A stretch of DNA of 64,000 bases. It comes from Typha latifolia. Lineage: Eukaryota; Streptophyta; Magnoliopsida; Poales; Typhaceae. The stretch covers positions 2,418,001-2,482,000 of the forward strand of contig CM034105.1 of assembly GCA_019914945.1 (NCBI GenBank), written 5' to 3'. A model generated the notes under the pieces. That model ran no database searches, was not told the DNA's origin, and worked only from the letters and a program-made list of their open reading frames with translations. Positions 28,591-39,996 of this stretch are shown here, piece after piece (positions within the stretch are counted from its first letter, which is position 1; each line of letters opens with the position of its first letter). The position numbers and the translations under genes were made by a program.

Positions 28591-30296
28591 AAGCAATCGT
28601 GTGATTACTACACTAGTATAAATCTCATTGTATTGAAATAAATTTATACTTATTCCATAATCAGATGGGTTGATCTGAACAACACGAGTACAACGAGAGC
28701 TTTTCTACGTCTAGTTATTTTATGAATAATTGAATTTTTGTTGAATTGTCTTTGATCGGTTTGAAAATCGTATTTCAGGGGCAATGAAGAGTACATTTAC
28801 TATCGTTGTTCTGTGTTTTACTTGTTGAAATAATGTTGCTGTTGTACAAACTCTCTCTCTCAGAAAAAAAAATGTTGCAATTATATATATTTTCTGAAAT
28901 AACAAGAACAAACTTAAAGCAAGGTCGATTTTTTTTTTTTTTTTTGAAATGTAGAAGTAATTAAAGTGATAAAAATAATGCAATTAGCTGCCTAACTTGT
29001 CTTGCAAATTGGAGGACACTGGGTAAGCTACTCTGGTTACTTTGCTGTGGTCGGACTGGGAAAGATCGGTTGATTGAATCGGTTAGACCAACTAACTTGA
29101 TACTAGTCTTTGTTTGTTTGGCAAGACCTTGTGGTTTGCACCTTCAGGTGCGTCGTCATCGTGGTCTACCTTTGATTGGGTCGCTTCGATGAATCAATTG
29201 ATGATAAAAAGGTCAGGTGATTCATATGGAAACCGTCACGACATAAAATTAATTAATTCTCACCAAAAAAACGAAAGAAAAATAAAAAGAAAAAGAAAAG
29301 GAAAGGGATGATAGCCAAGTTTGGCTCTTACGTGTTACCGGATTTGGGATCTGAGATCCTATACATCCTACTAAACCCTTCCATTCTGCAAGTCAAGTCT
29401 CATGGTAAATGTATCATAATGCCATGATAATTAATATTAACAAAAAGGTTACAGAGGCGTGATTAAGTAGTTCAGTATGCTTGCCGAGGCCCACCAAAAA
29501 AGAAAAGACTAAGCTACACGATTTGACACACAAGGAATGATGAAAGGAGGGGGCAAAGCATGTCCGTTTCCTGCATCACAGTTAACAAAGTTTGTTATAT
29601 TATAATCACTCCATTCTTTAATTGGTTTTTGGGGGGTGGAGCTTTGCACGGAGACTCGAGAAGACTGCTCGTTGGTACTAAACTATTTCTTCCGTTGGAC
29701 TGCCCACTTCCATCTTTCTATATACGATGAATGAAGTGCAAACTACTCATTGTGGCAATACAGACGCCGTACGTGGGGTACTTGAGAAAAGGAGCACCAC
29801 GTAATACTAATCATGGCTTAATATTGGGTACTAGTACATAATTATGCCAAATACCCCAAATGATATCCAACTTATTCGTAACAATGGGTCATATCTCCTG
29901 CAATAATCCTTCACCTCACCTTTTCTTTTGAGAAAAATAATCTTCTATTCATTAGTCCCCAGACATGGGTCTCTTTACATTCTAAACTCTACTCCACTTG
30001 AGAGACTAAAACCTGATTAGAGCATACAGAATTAAATATTATTTTAAAAAACGCTTATGCTTACACGAAATGCGTTAAAATCCCAGGTTATGTCGCAGAA
30101 ACTATTTGGATGCAAGGGTAGGGGGACCTTCCACTAGAGCACATCATCATTAAATCGCCGTTCCATGAACCGGGTTCGAGCTCTTTATCGGATTAGACGA
30201 TGGAAAAGAAGTAACAGTTGACAGACTTTAACTCCCACTAACTACGCGAGCAAATAAATAATACTGACATCAAACTCCCCCTCCTATTCTTCTCTC

Positions 30297-30304
30297 TATA
30301 TAAA
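30297..30304 (+). promoter_or_regulatory. TATA box of the VAN3-binding-like gene
   Basis: TATATAAA in a pyrimidine-rich context, 130 bases upstream of the start codon. Confidence 0.55.
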
Positions 30305-30433
30305 GAAGCCTTTCAATGATCTATTTGCTTCCAAATACTGTACTAAAAGCACCCTTTTCAATTATCTAAGTCCCTATGCAGTGCCTCAATACTGTTAGAA
30401 AGTGTTCTCCGTAATTATTCGAGTAAGCTTTCT

Positions 30434-32503
30434 ATGGCAATGGAGAAATGCTTGTTCCACCATCAGCACCATCTCAAGAGCTCATCCCAAAGACTGGAGA
30501 ACATCCAAGAAGAGTCCACCACAAGCTGGCTTCCTGCATCACTGCAGCCACCTGAGACTCCTACAGAGACCATGGAGTTCCTTGCGAGGTCATGGAGCCT
30601 ATCAGCCATGGAGATCTCAAAAGCTCTTACTGTATTCGAGAACAAACATAACAATCAATCGACAGCAGGAGAAGTAGAAGTCTCAAATGATTCTGTATGA
30701 CTTCTTCGAAGCGTTGCAATCAGATACCAAATCTTTTGACATCTATCTTTGTATGTTGTTGTTCCAGAGATCAAGGATAGCTCTTGAGATACCGGTGATA
30801 ACTGAAGCAATTGGAGTCAGCCCACCAATCTCTCCTAGAGACAATATAGACATGAAGGTGGTAGTTATTAGTTAGTTTAGTTAGTTAAACTCATGCAAGC
30901 CAAGGTGTTTGATGAATTGTTTATCTGTCCAGCTTCTGCGGGTGGGAGGAGCAAGAGGAGGGAAAGGCATGGGGGGATGGCTCAAGGAGCAGAAGGAGAA
31001 GAAGAGAGCAGAGGCTCGAGCGCGCAATGCGCAACTCTATGCCGCGACGTCGGTGGCTGGGGTGGCGGCTGCGGTGGCTGCCGTCGTAGCTGGCACCGTC
31101 TTCTCGACCGATGGATCGAAGAGCAGCAGCGGTGGTTCGAAGATGGCGGCCGCTGTGGCGTCCGCGGCGGCACTGGTGGCGTCGCACTGCATGGAGACGG
31201 CGCAGATGATGGGGGCCGGACAGGAGCAGATCTTGACGGTCATCCAGTCTGCTGTTAACGCGCAGACAAGCGGAGATGTTATGGCACTGACTGCTGGAGC
31301 TGCTACTGGTAATAGAATCTTCGAGCTCTCACTTCGTCCCTCAGTTTGTTGACTTTGTTCATGCCAAATATAAAATCTAGATAAGAATGACCAATAGGAT
31401 ATCAAAAAATCAGCACATATACTGCATAGATAATGAATAGAAAGTCCATTAAATTAGCAACAACAACAACAACAAAAAAAGATTTGAGCAACTTCACCTC
31501 TGTTTGATGAGCACCGCGTAAACCAATAAATTTGAGCGTGTTTAAAAATTTCTGTTCATAACTGGAAGCAGTAGTTTATACGAAGGGCATACAAAAACAC
31601 AAGTACCATATTATGTCGCCTGATGAAATAAAAGATAGACAACCTTTTCTTTTCCCTTTGAGTAATCAATTGAAACAGTTACCTAGTAATGCCAAAGAAA
31701 AATTTATTTAGAGACCTATACAAATGCAGCTTTGCGTGGGGCAGCAACACTGAGGGCAAGACTTTGCAAGGAATTACTTCAAGGGGCAACATTGACAGGA
31801 GAGAGTAAGGAAGCAGAGAGATGCTCATCACCCTTAATTTTTGTATCCAGAGGAGGAGAGCTGCTTAAACGCACAAGAAAAGGTATATGAAAAGCTGCAT
31901 GCCTACATAAATTCTAACAGTGAACAGACAATAGCTGATAATAGTGATTATGCCTTAAAATTCTCATACCTGAAGGAGTCGTTTTTATGGCAGGCATTCT
32001 TCACTGGAAACAAGTCTCAGTCTATATAAACTCCAGTTGGCAGGTAGGAAAGAAAAACTGAACATTTGCCACCTTCCTATAGAGAACACTATTAAGCACA
32101 CCAACTGTAACTTTAACGAACTGCAGGTGGTTGCTAAGATGAAAAGTACACACATGGCTGGAACCTTCATTAAGAAGAAAAAGGGTAAAACTTATTGGAC
32201 AAAATTACACTGTTGTATCCATTGATTTAGCATGCAGATCATCCCATATATAAAAGCAAGTAATCTTGTATTTCAGGTGTCATTATTGATGTCTGCTCAG
32301 AGATTTCAGCATGGCCTGGCAGAGAACTTGAGGATGGAACAATTCAGAGAGCTTACTTTGGCATCAAAACACCAGAAAGACTGATCGAATTTGAGTGCAG
32401 AAACAAATGCGACCAACAGATATGGATTGAAGGGATAAGACAGATGCTGAACCGCCGTGCCAACATGAATATTGCCATGTCAATGTATAAAAGCAGCACT
32501 TAA
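30434..32503 (+). CDS. VAN3-binding / FORKED-like protein (DUF828 plus PH domain)
   Basis: Members of this plant family bind the ARF-GAP VAN3/SFC and phosphoinositides at the trans-Golgi and plasma membrane, and influence PIN trafficking and leaf vein patterning. Seven exons: 30434-30694, 30768-30857, 30933-31308, 31730-31882, 31994-32043, 32127-32184 and 32277-32503 (1215 bases, 404 residues). The N-terminal signature TMEFLARSWSLSAMEISKAL is diagnostic. It is followed by GGWLKEQKEKKRAEARARNA, an Ala-rich helical region, and a C-terminal PH-like domain from about residue 284 (RGGELLKRTRKG, then KSTHMAGTFIKKKKG, EISAWPGRE and IWIEGIRQML). Met1 and Met3 are both possible starts. The next gene, glyoxalase I, converges with only 270 bases between stop codons. 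Confidence 0.92.
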
Positions 32504-32773
32504 AACAATAAAACTCAGTTGAGGGTGGAAAATTGCAAATAATATTAGCTTAAATAAACTGAACAGCTTGTCTCTCAAATCTACACCTCCATATAGATGA
32601 CACTTCTGCTAATTACTACCATTGACGTGGTAGGCAGAATGACTTATCTACAGACCCAGGTATGCAATGGTTGCTTTTACAAGATAGAGTGACAAAGGTT
32701 GCATTCAGGGCTGTGACATCAGATATTCATGAACACATAGACTCTGCAGTAGAAGCATAGCACCCAGGGATGG

Positions 32774-35700
32774 TTATTCCAGTTCCTTGATAAAATCGAT
32801 ATTGTCAACGAACACCTGCACAGAAAGAAAGAAAATTAAAAAAAAATTCAGCAAGCACTATATATATATCTCAGAAAATTAACCCCAGTCAAGAAAATAG
32901 TACAAAACATTGCACTTCAAAAATATCCTATTGGCAAAATTGAAAGCATTCAATATGTTTCTATCTAGGATACACAGAGTCAGGGATGCAAGAAATTTTT
33001 ACAGCATAAAACTGGTTATCAAATAGGCCTGTATGGTTATTGAACTTTTTTTAACATACTACAGTCCTGGAGAAAGATGCATCTAAATACAAGACCATTT
33101 GAAATATGTTTGTGTAAAAATAACCAACAAAAAGCAATCATCATGTATACATTCCTAGATTTCACCAGCTCGACTGGTTATAGTTGCATAAGATCCAAAC
33201 CAATTACCAGCAGTGCTTGCTCCTTTTCATTAGCCATTAGGAAAACAAAAATAAGGCTGAGCTCTCTCCAAAAGAAGCTAACTAGATCAGCAGGAAAATC
33301 AGAATCTGAAATTATTAGATCGTGAGAACGTACTGTTTTCCAGCCATCTGGATCCAAGCAGGCAGTGATCTTGGTGTTGATGCCAGGTAAAGGGCCAGGT
33401 TCACGAGTGACCTGTCCTCCATGTAGTTTTATAGCCTCAGCAGTTTTGTAAACATCATCAGTGCCTATAGCAATCTGACAGAACACAGCATTTCAATGCC
33501 AACAGGATGGAATCAGATGAAACGTATATATTGCTTTACATAAAAGAGTTGAGAAACAAAAGTTGTTGCTCAATGCTCATAACTGAAGGTGAAACGCTAC
33601 CTGTGCATAAGCATTTCCTTTGTTGTACTCTTTAACCCCATAGTTATAGGTCAACTCCAGAACAGCACTCTTATCTTCAGGACCATATCCCATCATTGCT
33701 ATTGTATACTGACAGTAAAGAATTCTACCATATTAACGCAAACTGAAAAACAAACAGTTTAAAAAGATCCCAAACAAGATTTACTGGCTTAAAAGATGAC
33801 TACTAGATGATGAGATTTACATTAGTAAGTTACTAAAGCAACATCAAAATGTACGTCTGACCAATGATGTATCTAGGTGTCAAAGCTGACGAGTAATTAG
33901 TGAAACAGTCAGAGAGCAAATGATCTACAGCCTACAATTAATTAGACTGAAGACAGGCTAAAAATCTAATTTATGACTCCAACTTATAATAGTAAAATTT
34001 GCCTTCTGATTAATGCTAAACAGTAATAGGATTAAACAAACAATAGTTTGACTAATTACATGATTTTATTAGACTTGAAAGGACTTGCAAAGAAGAGAGT
34101 CCATTAAGGAAAGAGGTCAACTACAATGCTATGTTTACATGGGTGAGGCGACTATGCATATGTATAGACACACACATACATAAATTCTAAGCAAAGAAAT
34201 TGAGCAAGATGTGTTCAGATGATCATAAGGAAAAGAAAAACTACCTTGTATTCAGGGTTGTCTCGCTTACGTAACAACTCCATACCATATGCCTTAATTT
34301 AAACATGAAAATACAGTTAGAATTCAGCATGATGAAACAGTAACTACTACAAACAAAAATACCGCAAGCAAACCAAAAAATTTCATTTACGACTCACCTT
34401 CTCATAGAAACCTATGGAACGATCAAGATCCCCTACTCGAAGCATTACTTGACATAAGGGCTCTGGTGTAGGACCCCTTTCCAAAAGCTCAAATTTATAA
34501 CCATCTGGATCTTCAACAAAAGCAATTACAGTTTTGCCACCTTTTACAGGGCCAGGTTCCCTAGTCACCTTGCCTCCCTTAGCTTTTACAAGCTCTACCG
34601 TCTTAGCAACCTATTAGGATGAAGAAAATTAAACTTGCAATAACATTGCAGGCTCAAGTGAAAATCGTATTTTCCAGAAAACATTATACATGAACATGCT
34701 TCTTTGATTTCATATAGTAACTTGATATGCTTTACAAACCAATTATTTGCCTACTGTTTTAAGGGTTATCCAAACAGCCTTATAGTTGGAAAATATAATT
34801 TTTTATGCTATAAATTATTAATGATCTATTAAAGACTTTCATCCAGCCATCTTTTGCATGTTTTAGAGCCTGCTGGAATCATAGGTGTGATGCAGATATA
34901 CATTTTAAAACTGAATGATAATTGCGTATACTGATGATTTTTTGCTTATGAATGTATTTGGGATAATAGAGTGTATGGAGTAAGGAGGACATTATAAGAT
35001 TAATAAGAAAAACTTAGGTGGATCTATATGAACAAAGACATGCAGATGCACATTCATTGGCCCCTGGAACACAAGAAAGGCAATACAATGATACATGTCC
35101 ATCTACAAGATATAGAGATCTTACATCCTCAACAGCAATACCGAAGTGACCAAAAGCAGTTCCAATATCATATTTGTCAATGCCATAATCTGCCAAAAGA
35201 TGTACGATGAAAATTCTCAGTTAGATAGTCCACCACAACATGGTTGTGCATTATCAAAATGAACCAAAATTTATAGAATGAAGTACTCCCATCCAAAGGT
35301 ACATCTAATATCTATAGCATAAGAGAAAATACAGTGTACTACTGATGATAGAGTATGCACGACACAGGTAGCTTACTGTAAGTGAGCTCGACAACAAAAT
35401 GAGAATCTTCAGGCCCATATCCAAGAAACGCGTTGGTGTATTTCTCCTCAGGAATGTCACGCTTCCTTAACAATTTCATTCCTAAGCACTCAGTGTAGAA
35501 TCTGCAATGCTCACATCAAAATTTGCTTAGCGGAAGCCATGCGCTGATAAATCCAAGATATACACATTATAATGTAGCTTACTTTATTGTCTTGTCCAAG
35601 TCACCAACACGGTAAACAACATGAAGTAGCCTTCTGTTATCCTTTTTCACCCACTCTAAAGATTCTTCTTCACTGACGGTAGTGCTTGCTTGTGCCATAT

Positions 35701-36313
35701 TTCCAGAGGCACTGGTCTCTATCCCACTTATTTTCTTAACCAACATAGAAGCTTTTATTCCAAACAATTGCCGCGGAGTTGAATCTGGACAAGTATCACC
35801 AGAAGAAAAGAAAATAAAAAATCAGTGTTTGAAAAGTTATTACAAGGAGACGTTTATTTATTCACTATGCTAGTTATGATAACATAGTAGACCCTAATCG
35901 GTAAGAAAAGGTTGCAATTTGCACGCTCTCAAGCAAGGTATAAGTTAGGTTATTAATCGAATAACTATCCATTAGAAAAAAGAATAGATGATCCAACAAA
36001 GAGAGAGAAAAAAAAATTCCATCTTCCCGATCGAAGAATTCGCCACGGTTAACGCATACAGAATCCACGATTCAAGTAGAGTAATTAGACGATTACAGAG
36101 CAATCGGATTCATGGGGCAATTCTGGAGATTCGTCAGAGCTCACCGGTGCCAAGATGGACTCCGCGGGAGGCGGCGGAGGAAACGCCCAACCGGAAGTTG
36201 GATACGGATCGGACGACGACGGCGGCGGTGGAGGAGGAAGAAGTGCGCGAGAGAGGGCAGAGAGAGGCGAGGTGGAGAGAGGAGGAAGCCGCCATGGGAA
36301 GAATTCTCACCAT
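32774..36313 (-). CDS. Lactoylglutathione lyase (glyoxalase I), two-domain, probably plastid-targeted
   Basis: Isomerises the hemithioacetal of methylglyoxal and glutathione to S-lactoylglutathione, the first step of methylglyoxal detoxification. Nine exons in coding order: 36313-36145, 35784-35583, 35501-35377, 35189-35125, 34610-34398, 34292-34245, 33708-33601, 33474-33334 and 32815-32774; 1113 bases, 370 residues. The Ser/Arg-rich N-terminus of about 55 residues looks like a plastid transit peptide; Met7 (36295) is an alternative start. Domain 1 has all four metal ligands of the Ni-dependent type: H111, E162, H180, E228. Domain 2 repeats the fold ([22 protein letters not shown]) but has Q241, E292, Q310 and V358 at the matching positions, so only the first site should bind metal. 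A CT repeat lies in the 5' leader. Confidence 0.94.
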
Positions 36314-36346
36314 AACACGGCGCAAATTTATTCTCGGGTTTTTTAA

Positions 36347-36378
<32 letters not shown>

Positions 36379-37278
36379 GCTCGATTCGAATCCCTTCTCT
36401 CTGGACTGTGGAGTCTGGAGTATATTATCTTCTTCTCCCTCTGCTCTGGTGTGTCATGTAACCACTAGTATTTTTAACCCGACCCGCAACTATTCACTTG
36501 CGAGTAGGACTTAGTCTAGTCGATTTTTCTTATATAACTTTTCGGTACAATATATCATAATTATCACTTCTTTATATTTAAATTGTATGTTAATTATGAT
36601 TTAGTTAAATTTAACTAGAATATTTTTTTAAAAGAGCACAATAATTTTCGTAATAATTATAATATTTTGAAGATTATAACTAAAATTATGATATTTTAAT
36701 AGTTTTTAGTGACAATTACGTTAAAAAAATCTATCTGGTGGATTAGAGCTGAAGGAGAGCGGATCCATTCGAATCCAATAGAATGCTCCGCTTACTATCT
36801 CATCGGTCGCTCGCATCAGCCAACACGTGTCCGTTCTAATCTTTAGGAGCTTTTCCGGCAAACCATGCCACCTCATGCATCAGACAACACGTAACCACTC
36901 TAATTTGCTAGTGCTTACGTAACCTAATTTAACGTGCTTATGTTCATCGGACGGATGAGGTGCATCTGAACAGACACAGATGGGATCCACCAACACTTAA
37001 AACCTCTCTTAAAATTAAAATTTATAAACTAAGTGGATAGGACAACCAGTCCGCTACTGTTTGAATCTCAAATCTAAGCCAAGGTTAATGTAACTTGTTT
37101 ACGTCAGCACGTGATTAAAGCAATCTTTTTTTAAAAAAAACATCAAGAAAATTGCTTCCTATCATATAAATTGACAACTCCTTCCATTAATTATGGCTAA
37201 TAAAGTGGGAGTCCTCAGTTTTGGCATAGTGGAATGCGGATCTTCTACAGACCGAGTTTCAGGAACTGCACTTGGCAA
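36314..37278. other. Promoter region of glyoxalase I and 3' flank of the WD40 gene
   Basis: Holds a CT microsatellite (36352-36378) in the probable glyoxalase leader, then AT-rich DNA. Two related blocks, GCATCAGCCAACACGTGTCC (from 36816) and GCATCAGACAACACGTAACC (about 63 bases further on), repeat an ACGT-core element. The first holds CACGTGTC, a G-box/ABRE-type site. No gene is seen. Confidence 0.55.
36352..36378. repeat. (CT)n microsatellite in the glyoxalase I 5' leader region
   Basis: About 27 bases of CT repeat, 39 bases upstream of the glyoxalase I start codon; read on the gene's strand it is GA. Confidence 0.9.
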
Positions 37279-38529
37279 TTAACTCACGCTCCTCCTCCTC
37301 TTCTCCATCCATAAAGGAGACAGCACCGGACTCATCTCAAACGCCACCTCTCCTTCCTCGTCCTCGTCCTCGTCCTCCTCCTCTTCCTCCTCCTCCACCA
37401 TTACTTTTAACCTCCAAACCTTAACCATCCCATCCAAACTCCCACTATAAACCAACAACCCAACTCCCTCCTCCTCCGCCTCTACGCTCACCGCCATGCA
37501 ACTCACCGCCCCCCTGTGCCCCTCCATAACAGCCAAACATGTGTGAACACCTTCCTCCTCCTCCCTCCTCCACACCCTTATCGTGGCGTCCTCGGATCCG
37601 CTCACCACCACTTTCCCCTTCCCCTCCGCCGCGACGCACCGCACCGCGAGCCTATGCCCTCTTAGCACCCCGGTAACTTTAAATCCCCCCGTCGCCGCCC
37701 CCTTCTCGTACACGTTGACGTTCCCGTTCGAAGACCCCGAGTAGAGGAAGCACGAGTTAGGCGAGCGGGTCAACGCTAGAGCGTTCACCGGCGAGGCGTG
37801 ATACCGCAGCACGGATATCAAAGCGTGCACGGTTAGCCCGTCTTCCGCGTGGGCCCTTCTCCACACCTTGATGGAGCCGTCGGATGACGCGGTAAAGAGG
37901 CAGCCGTCGTCGGGGTTGACCAACATCGCGCTGACTGTCTCGTCGTGGGCGACGAAGGAATCAACGCAGGTGGCCTTTGATAGGTCCCAGGCTTTGACCG
38001 CGCGGTCAAACGAGCCGGTGTAGAGGAGGTTCTCGGCGTGGTAGTATGCAATAGTAGTAATGGTATCACCGTGTTGGGAGGGACATTTCTTCCGTAGAAA
38101 GGAGAGGAGGGAATGGTTATTGGGAGGAATCGTGGCGGCTTTCTTGGAATAGACCCGGCCAGAGGCGGCGGAGATCGTCCAGACCCGGACGCGGTGGTCG
38201 TTGTGGGCCGTGATGAGCGTCGAGCCGTGTACAAAGATCGTCGTGACCTGACCGCCGCCGGTGCGGACATGTCCTCGATCGACGAACCCTGGCGTGCTCC
38301 AGATGCGGACGCGGCCGCTATCGGCCGACGCGGTGAAGACTAGACCCCGAGAGACGGCGATGGAATTCACATTGCCGCCAAGGCGGCGGAGGGAGGCGAG
38401 GCAGTGGTAGAGGATGGTTGGAGTCGACGGAGGTGATGGTGAGAGGTGGAGAGGGGAGAGAGAACTCCAAGGAGAGGTCTGCCCTTCTTGTAAGTAGTCA
38501 GAGAAGCTCTTGCGGCTCTTTAGCTCCAT
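37279..38529 (-). CDS. JINGUBANG-like WD40-repeat protein
   Basis: Single-exon gene of 416 residues. WD40 proteins of this plant group are seven-bladed propellers; the best-studied member, JINGUBANG of Arabidopsis pollen, represses precocious pollen germination through TCP4 and jasmonate. Seven repeats are visible, with repeat ends such as GRVRIWS, HRVRVWT, RAVKAWD, GSIKVWR, GNVNVYE, ATIRVWR and GMVKVWR. The N-terminus carries a Ser/Pro-rich segment before blade 1. The C-terminus has an acidic run (about 20 Glu/Asp between residues 380 and 398) after the last blade, then a short basic tail. The GC content is far above the flanks, as is common for intronless monocot genes. Function by family only; it could be any JGB-related paralogue. 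Confidence 0.9.
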   Translation of the reverse strand: MELKSRKSFSDYLQEGQTSPWSSLSPLHLSPSPPSTPTILYHCLASLRRLGGNVNSIAVSRGLVFTASADSGRVRIWSTPGFVDRGHVRTGGGQVTTIFVHGSTLITAHNDHRVRVWTISAASGRVYSKKAATIPPNNHSLLSFLRKKCPSQHGDTITTIAYYHAENLLYTGSFDRAVKAWDLSKATCVDSFVAHDETVSAMLVNPDDGCLFTASSDGSIKVWRRAHAEDGLTVHALISVLRYHASPVNALALTRSPNSCFLYSGSSNGNVNVYEKGAATGGFKVTGVLRGHRLAVRCVAAEGKGKVVVSGSEDATIRVWRREEEEGVHTCLAVMEGHRGAVSCMAVSVEAEEEGVGLLVYSGSLDGMVKVWRLKVMVEEEEEEEDEDEDEEGEVAFEMSPVLSPLWMEKRRRSVS

Positions 38530-39996
38530 TGTGGAATTAGTGCGGAGAACTAAGAGTGGTGATGTGGGTGATGATTATATATTATGAGTTAAAATCTTAG
38601 AGAGCAGTGAAGGGAGTGAAACAATGACAGAGACAGAGCAGGGGATCTTTTAAGTCGTTTGTTGGTTCTTCCTGTTGGGGAAATAAATGAACTTGAATGC
38701 GTAGAGATCGATCGGAATGTATAGGTGTTTGTAGACAAGTACGGCGGATCTAATGTGGATCTACCTACTCGAGTGCACAATAATGCACTCAGTTTAGTTC
38801 TCATGCATGTACGTGCCATTGCCCATGTCATTCAACTAACTTATATATAACTTTTTTATTATTTTTTTTAACAAAATTTCAAGTTTGATAAAATGATAAG
38901 AAATAGTTACAGTCAAATACAATTTCTAAGCGAGGAGTTATTCTGATATGAAAGAAACGGGAGCTTTTCCCCCCGAAAATGTAGGTGATGAGTTGCGAAA
39001 AATTGATATATTTTAGTGTTAATTGAAGCTGAATAAAGTATGTAAATGAATGCTAGTAAATATACTGGAATAAACTTAGCATGGTACATACTAATGCTTT
39101 TCATCTAAAATATGGATGAAGTTAAGCAAGAAAGGAAAAAAGATGTGTATTTCTAACCCCTATTATGCTGGCGATAAACCTATCAAGGACGATATTATAT
39201 GCTATAGTACATGATAATTTGTTTGAATATTTCCGGCAGCGTTTCATAAACGAGCTGCAAGCCTGAAACAAGTATCGATAAGTAATCAAGTCGCAGACTC
39301 GATAAAGATGACATCCAAAAACATGGCACATGTTATTGCAGATGCCATCGTTTAAGTTTGTTGATCAACCAGTGAAAGATCAGGTACTGACAATGTCACC
39401 TACTGCTGCAGTCTTCACTTCTGCAAAATACTTCTCTTCTTTAAATAAAGATCAGTCATAAATATATGTAACTTTAACGGACGATTATAGCTGGGAAAAT
39501 AATGGCTCAATTGATGAAATAGGTGAAGCGTTAACTGTTCCAGTTTCTGAAGGGCAAATGCCCCAGGATTTCTTTGAAGGTGTTTACGCATATAAGAGCC
39601 GGTATGTTCTTATTCTACCTCTGAAGGTATAAGGTAAGACTGGAACCAAAATAATTTGAACGATTTGGTTCATGCCGTAACAAAATAGGAGGAGAAAGAA
39701 ACAGAACAGATCAAGAAGACTAATTGTTTGACGAAATGCCTGAAAGATTGCAATCAACTCTCAGTAGGTCGAGAATTGGGCCTATTTCTTAATTTATGAT
39801 GCATAAGGCCATAGAATAACTTTTGTAATCCAGGTTGAGCCCAATCATCTCCTAATATGGGTCCAATATAAGTCCTCTTCGGCTCTTCCTCTTCTCACAT
39901 GCCTATCTTGTCTCCAACTCCGAGGAAGAGCCTTTACACAGCCTTACTCCTACTCCTTAAAACCCACCCCTTAAACCCCCAATAAAATTGACCCAG
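38530..39996. other. Intergenic region between the WD40 gene and tRNase Z
   Basis: Upstream regions of two divergent genes. A TATA-like stretch lies at about 38575-38583 for the minus-strand WD40 gene. An exon-like coding relic (39342-39630) is listed separately. Otherwise AT-rich with no other gene visible. Confidence 0.55.
39342..39630 (+). pseudogene. Unidentified exon-like coding relic
   Basis: One frame from ATG at 39342 stays open for 39 codons, hits a single TAA (39459-39461), then continues open in the same frame for another 56 codons to a TAA at about 39630. The composition is protein-like (for example DQPVKDQVLTMSPTAAVF and SEGQMPQDFFEGVYAYKSR) and unlike the low-complexity frames around it. 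A TTGCAG precedes the ATG like a splice acceptor and AAGGTATAAG near the end resembles a donor, so it may be one exon of a dead or captured gene. I do not recognise the family. Confidence 0.4.

Larger units (their letters stand above)
25460..30433. other. Intergenic region between casein kinase I and the VAN3-binding-like gene
   Basis: About 5 kb without a convincing gene. The first several hundred bases are probably 3' untranslated sequence of the kinase; a possible 3'-UTR intron (donor near 25462, acceptor near 25557) is visible. Further on are a Tourist-like MITE (27188-27372), the second copy of a dispersed repeat (28268-28590), poly(T) tracts and, near 30.3 kb, the promoter of the next gene. 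Short frames at 27925-28125 (-) and 29114-29311 (+) have no recognisable motifs. Confidence 0.55.

Noticed and set aside
30120..30190. Possible tRNA T-loop (GGGTTCGAGCTC)
   Set aside because: No matching acceptor stem, D-arm or anticodon stem could be drawn around it.
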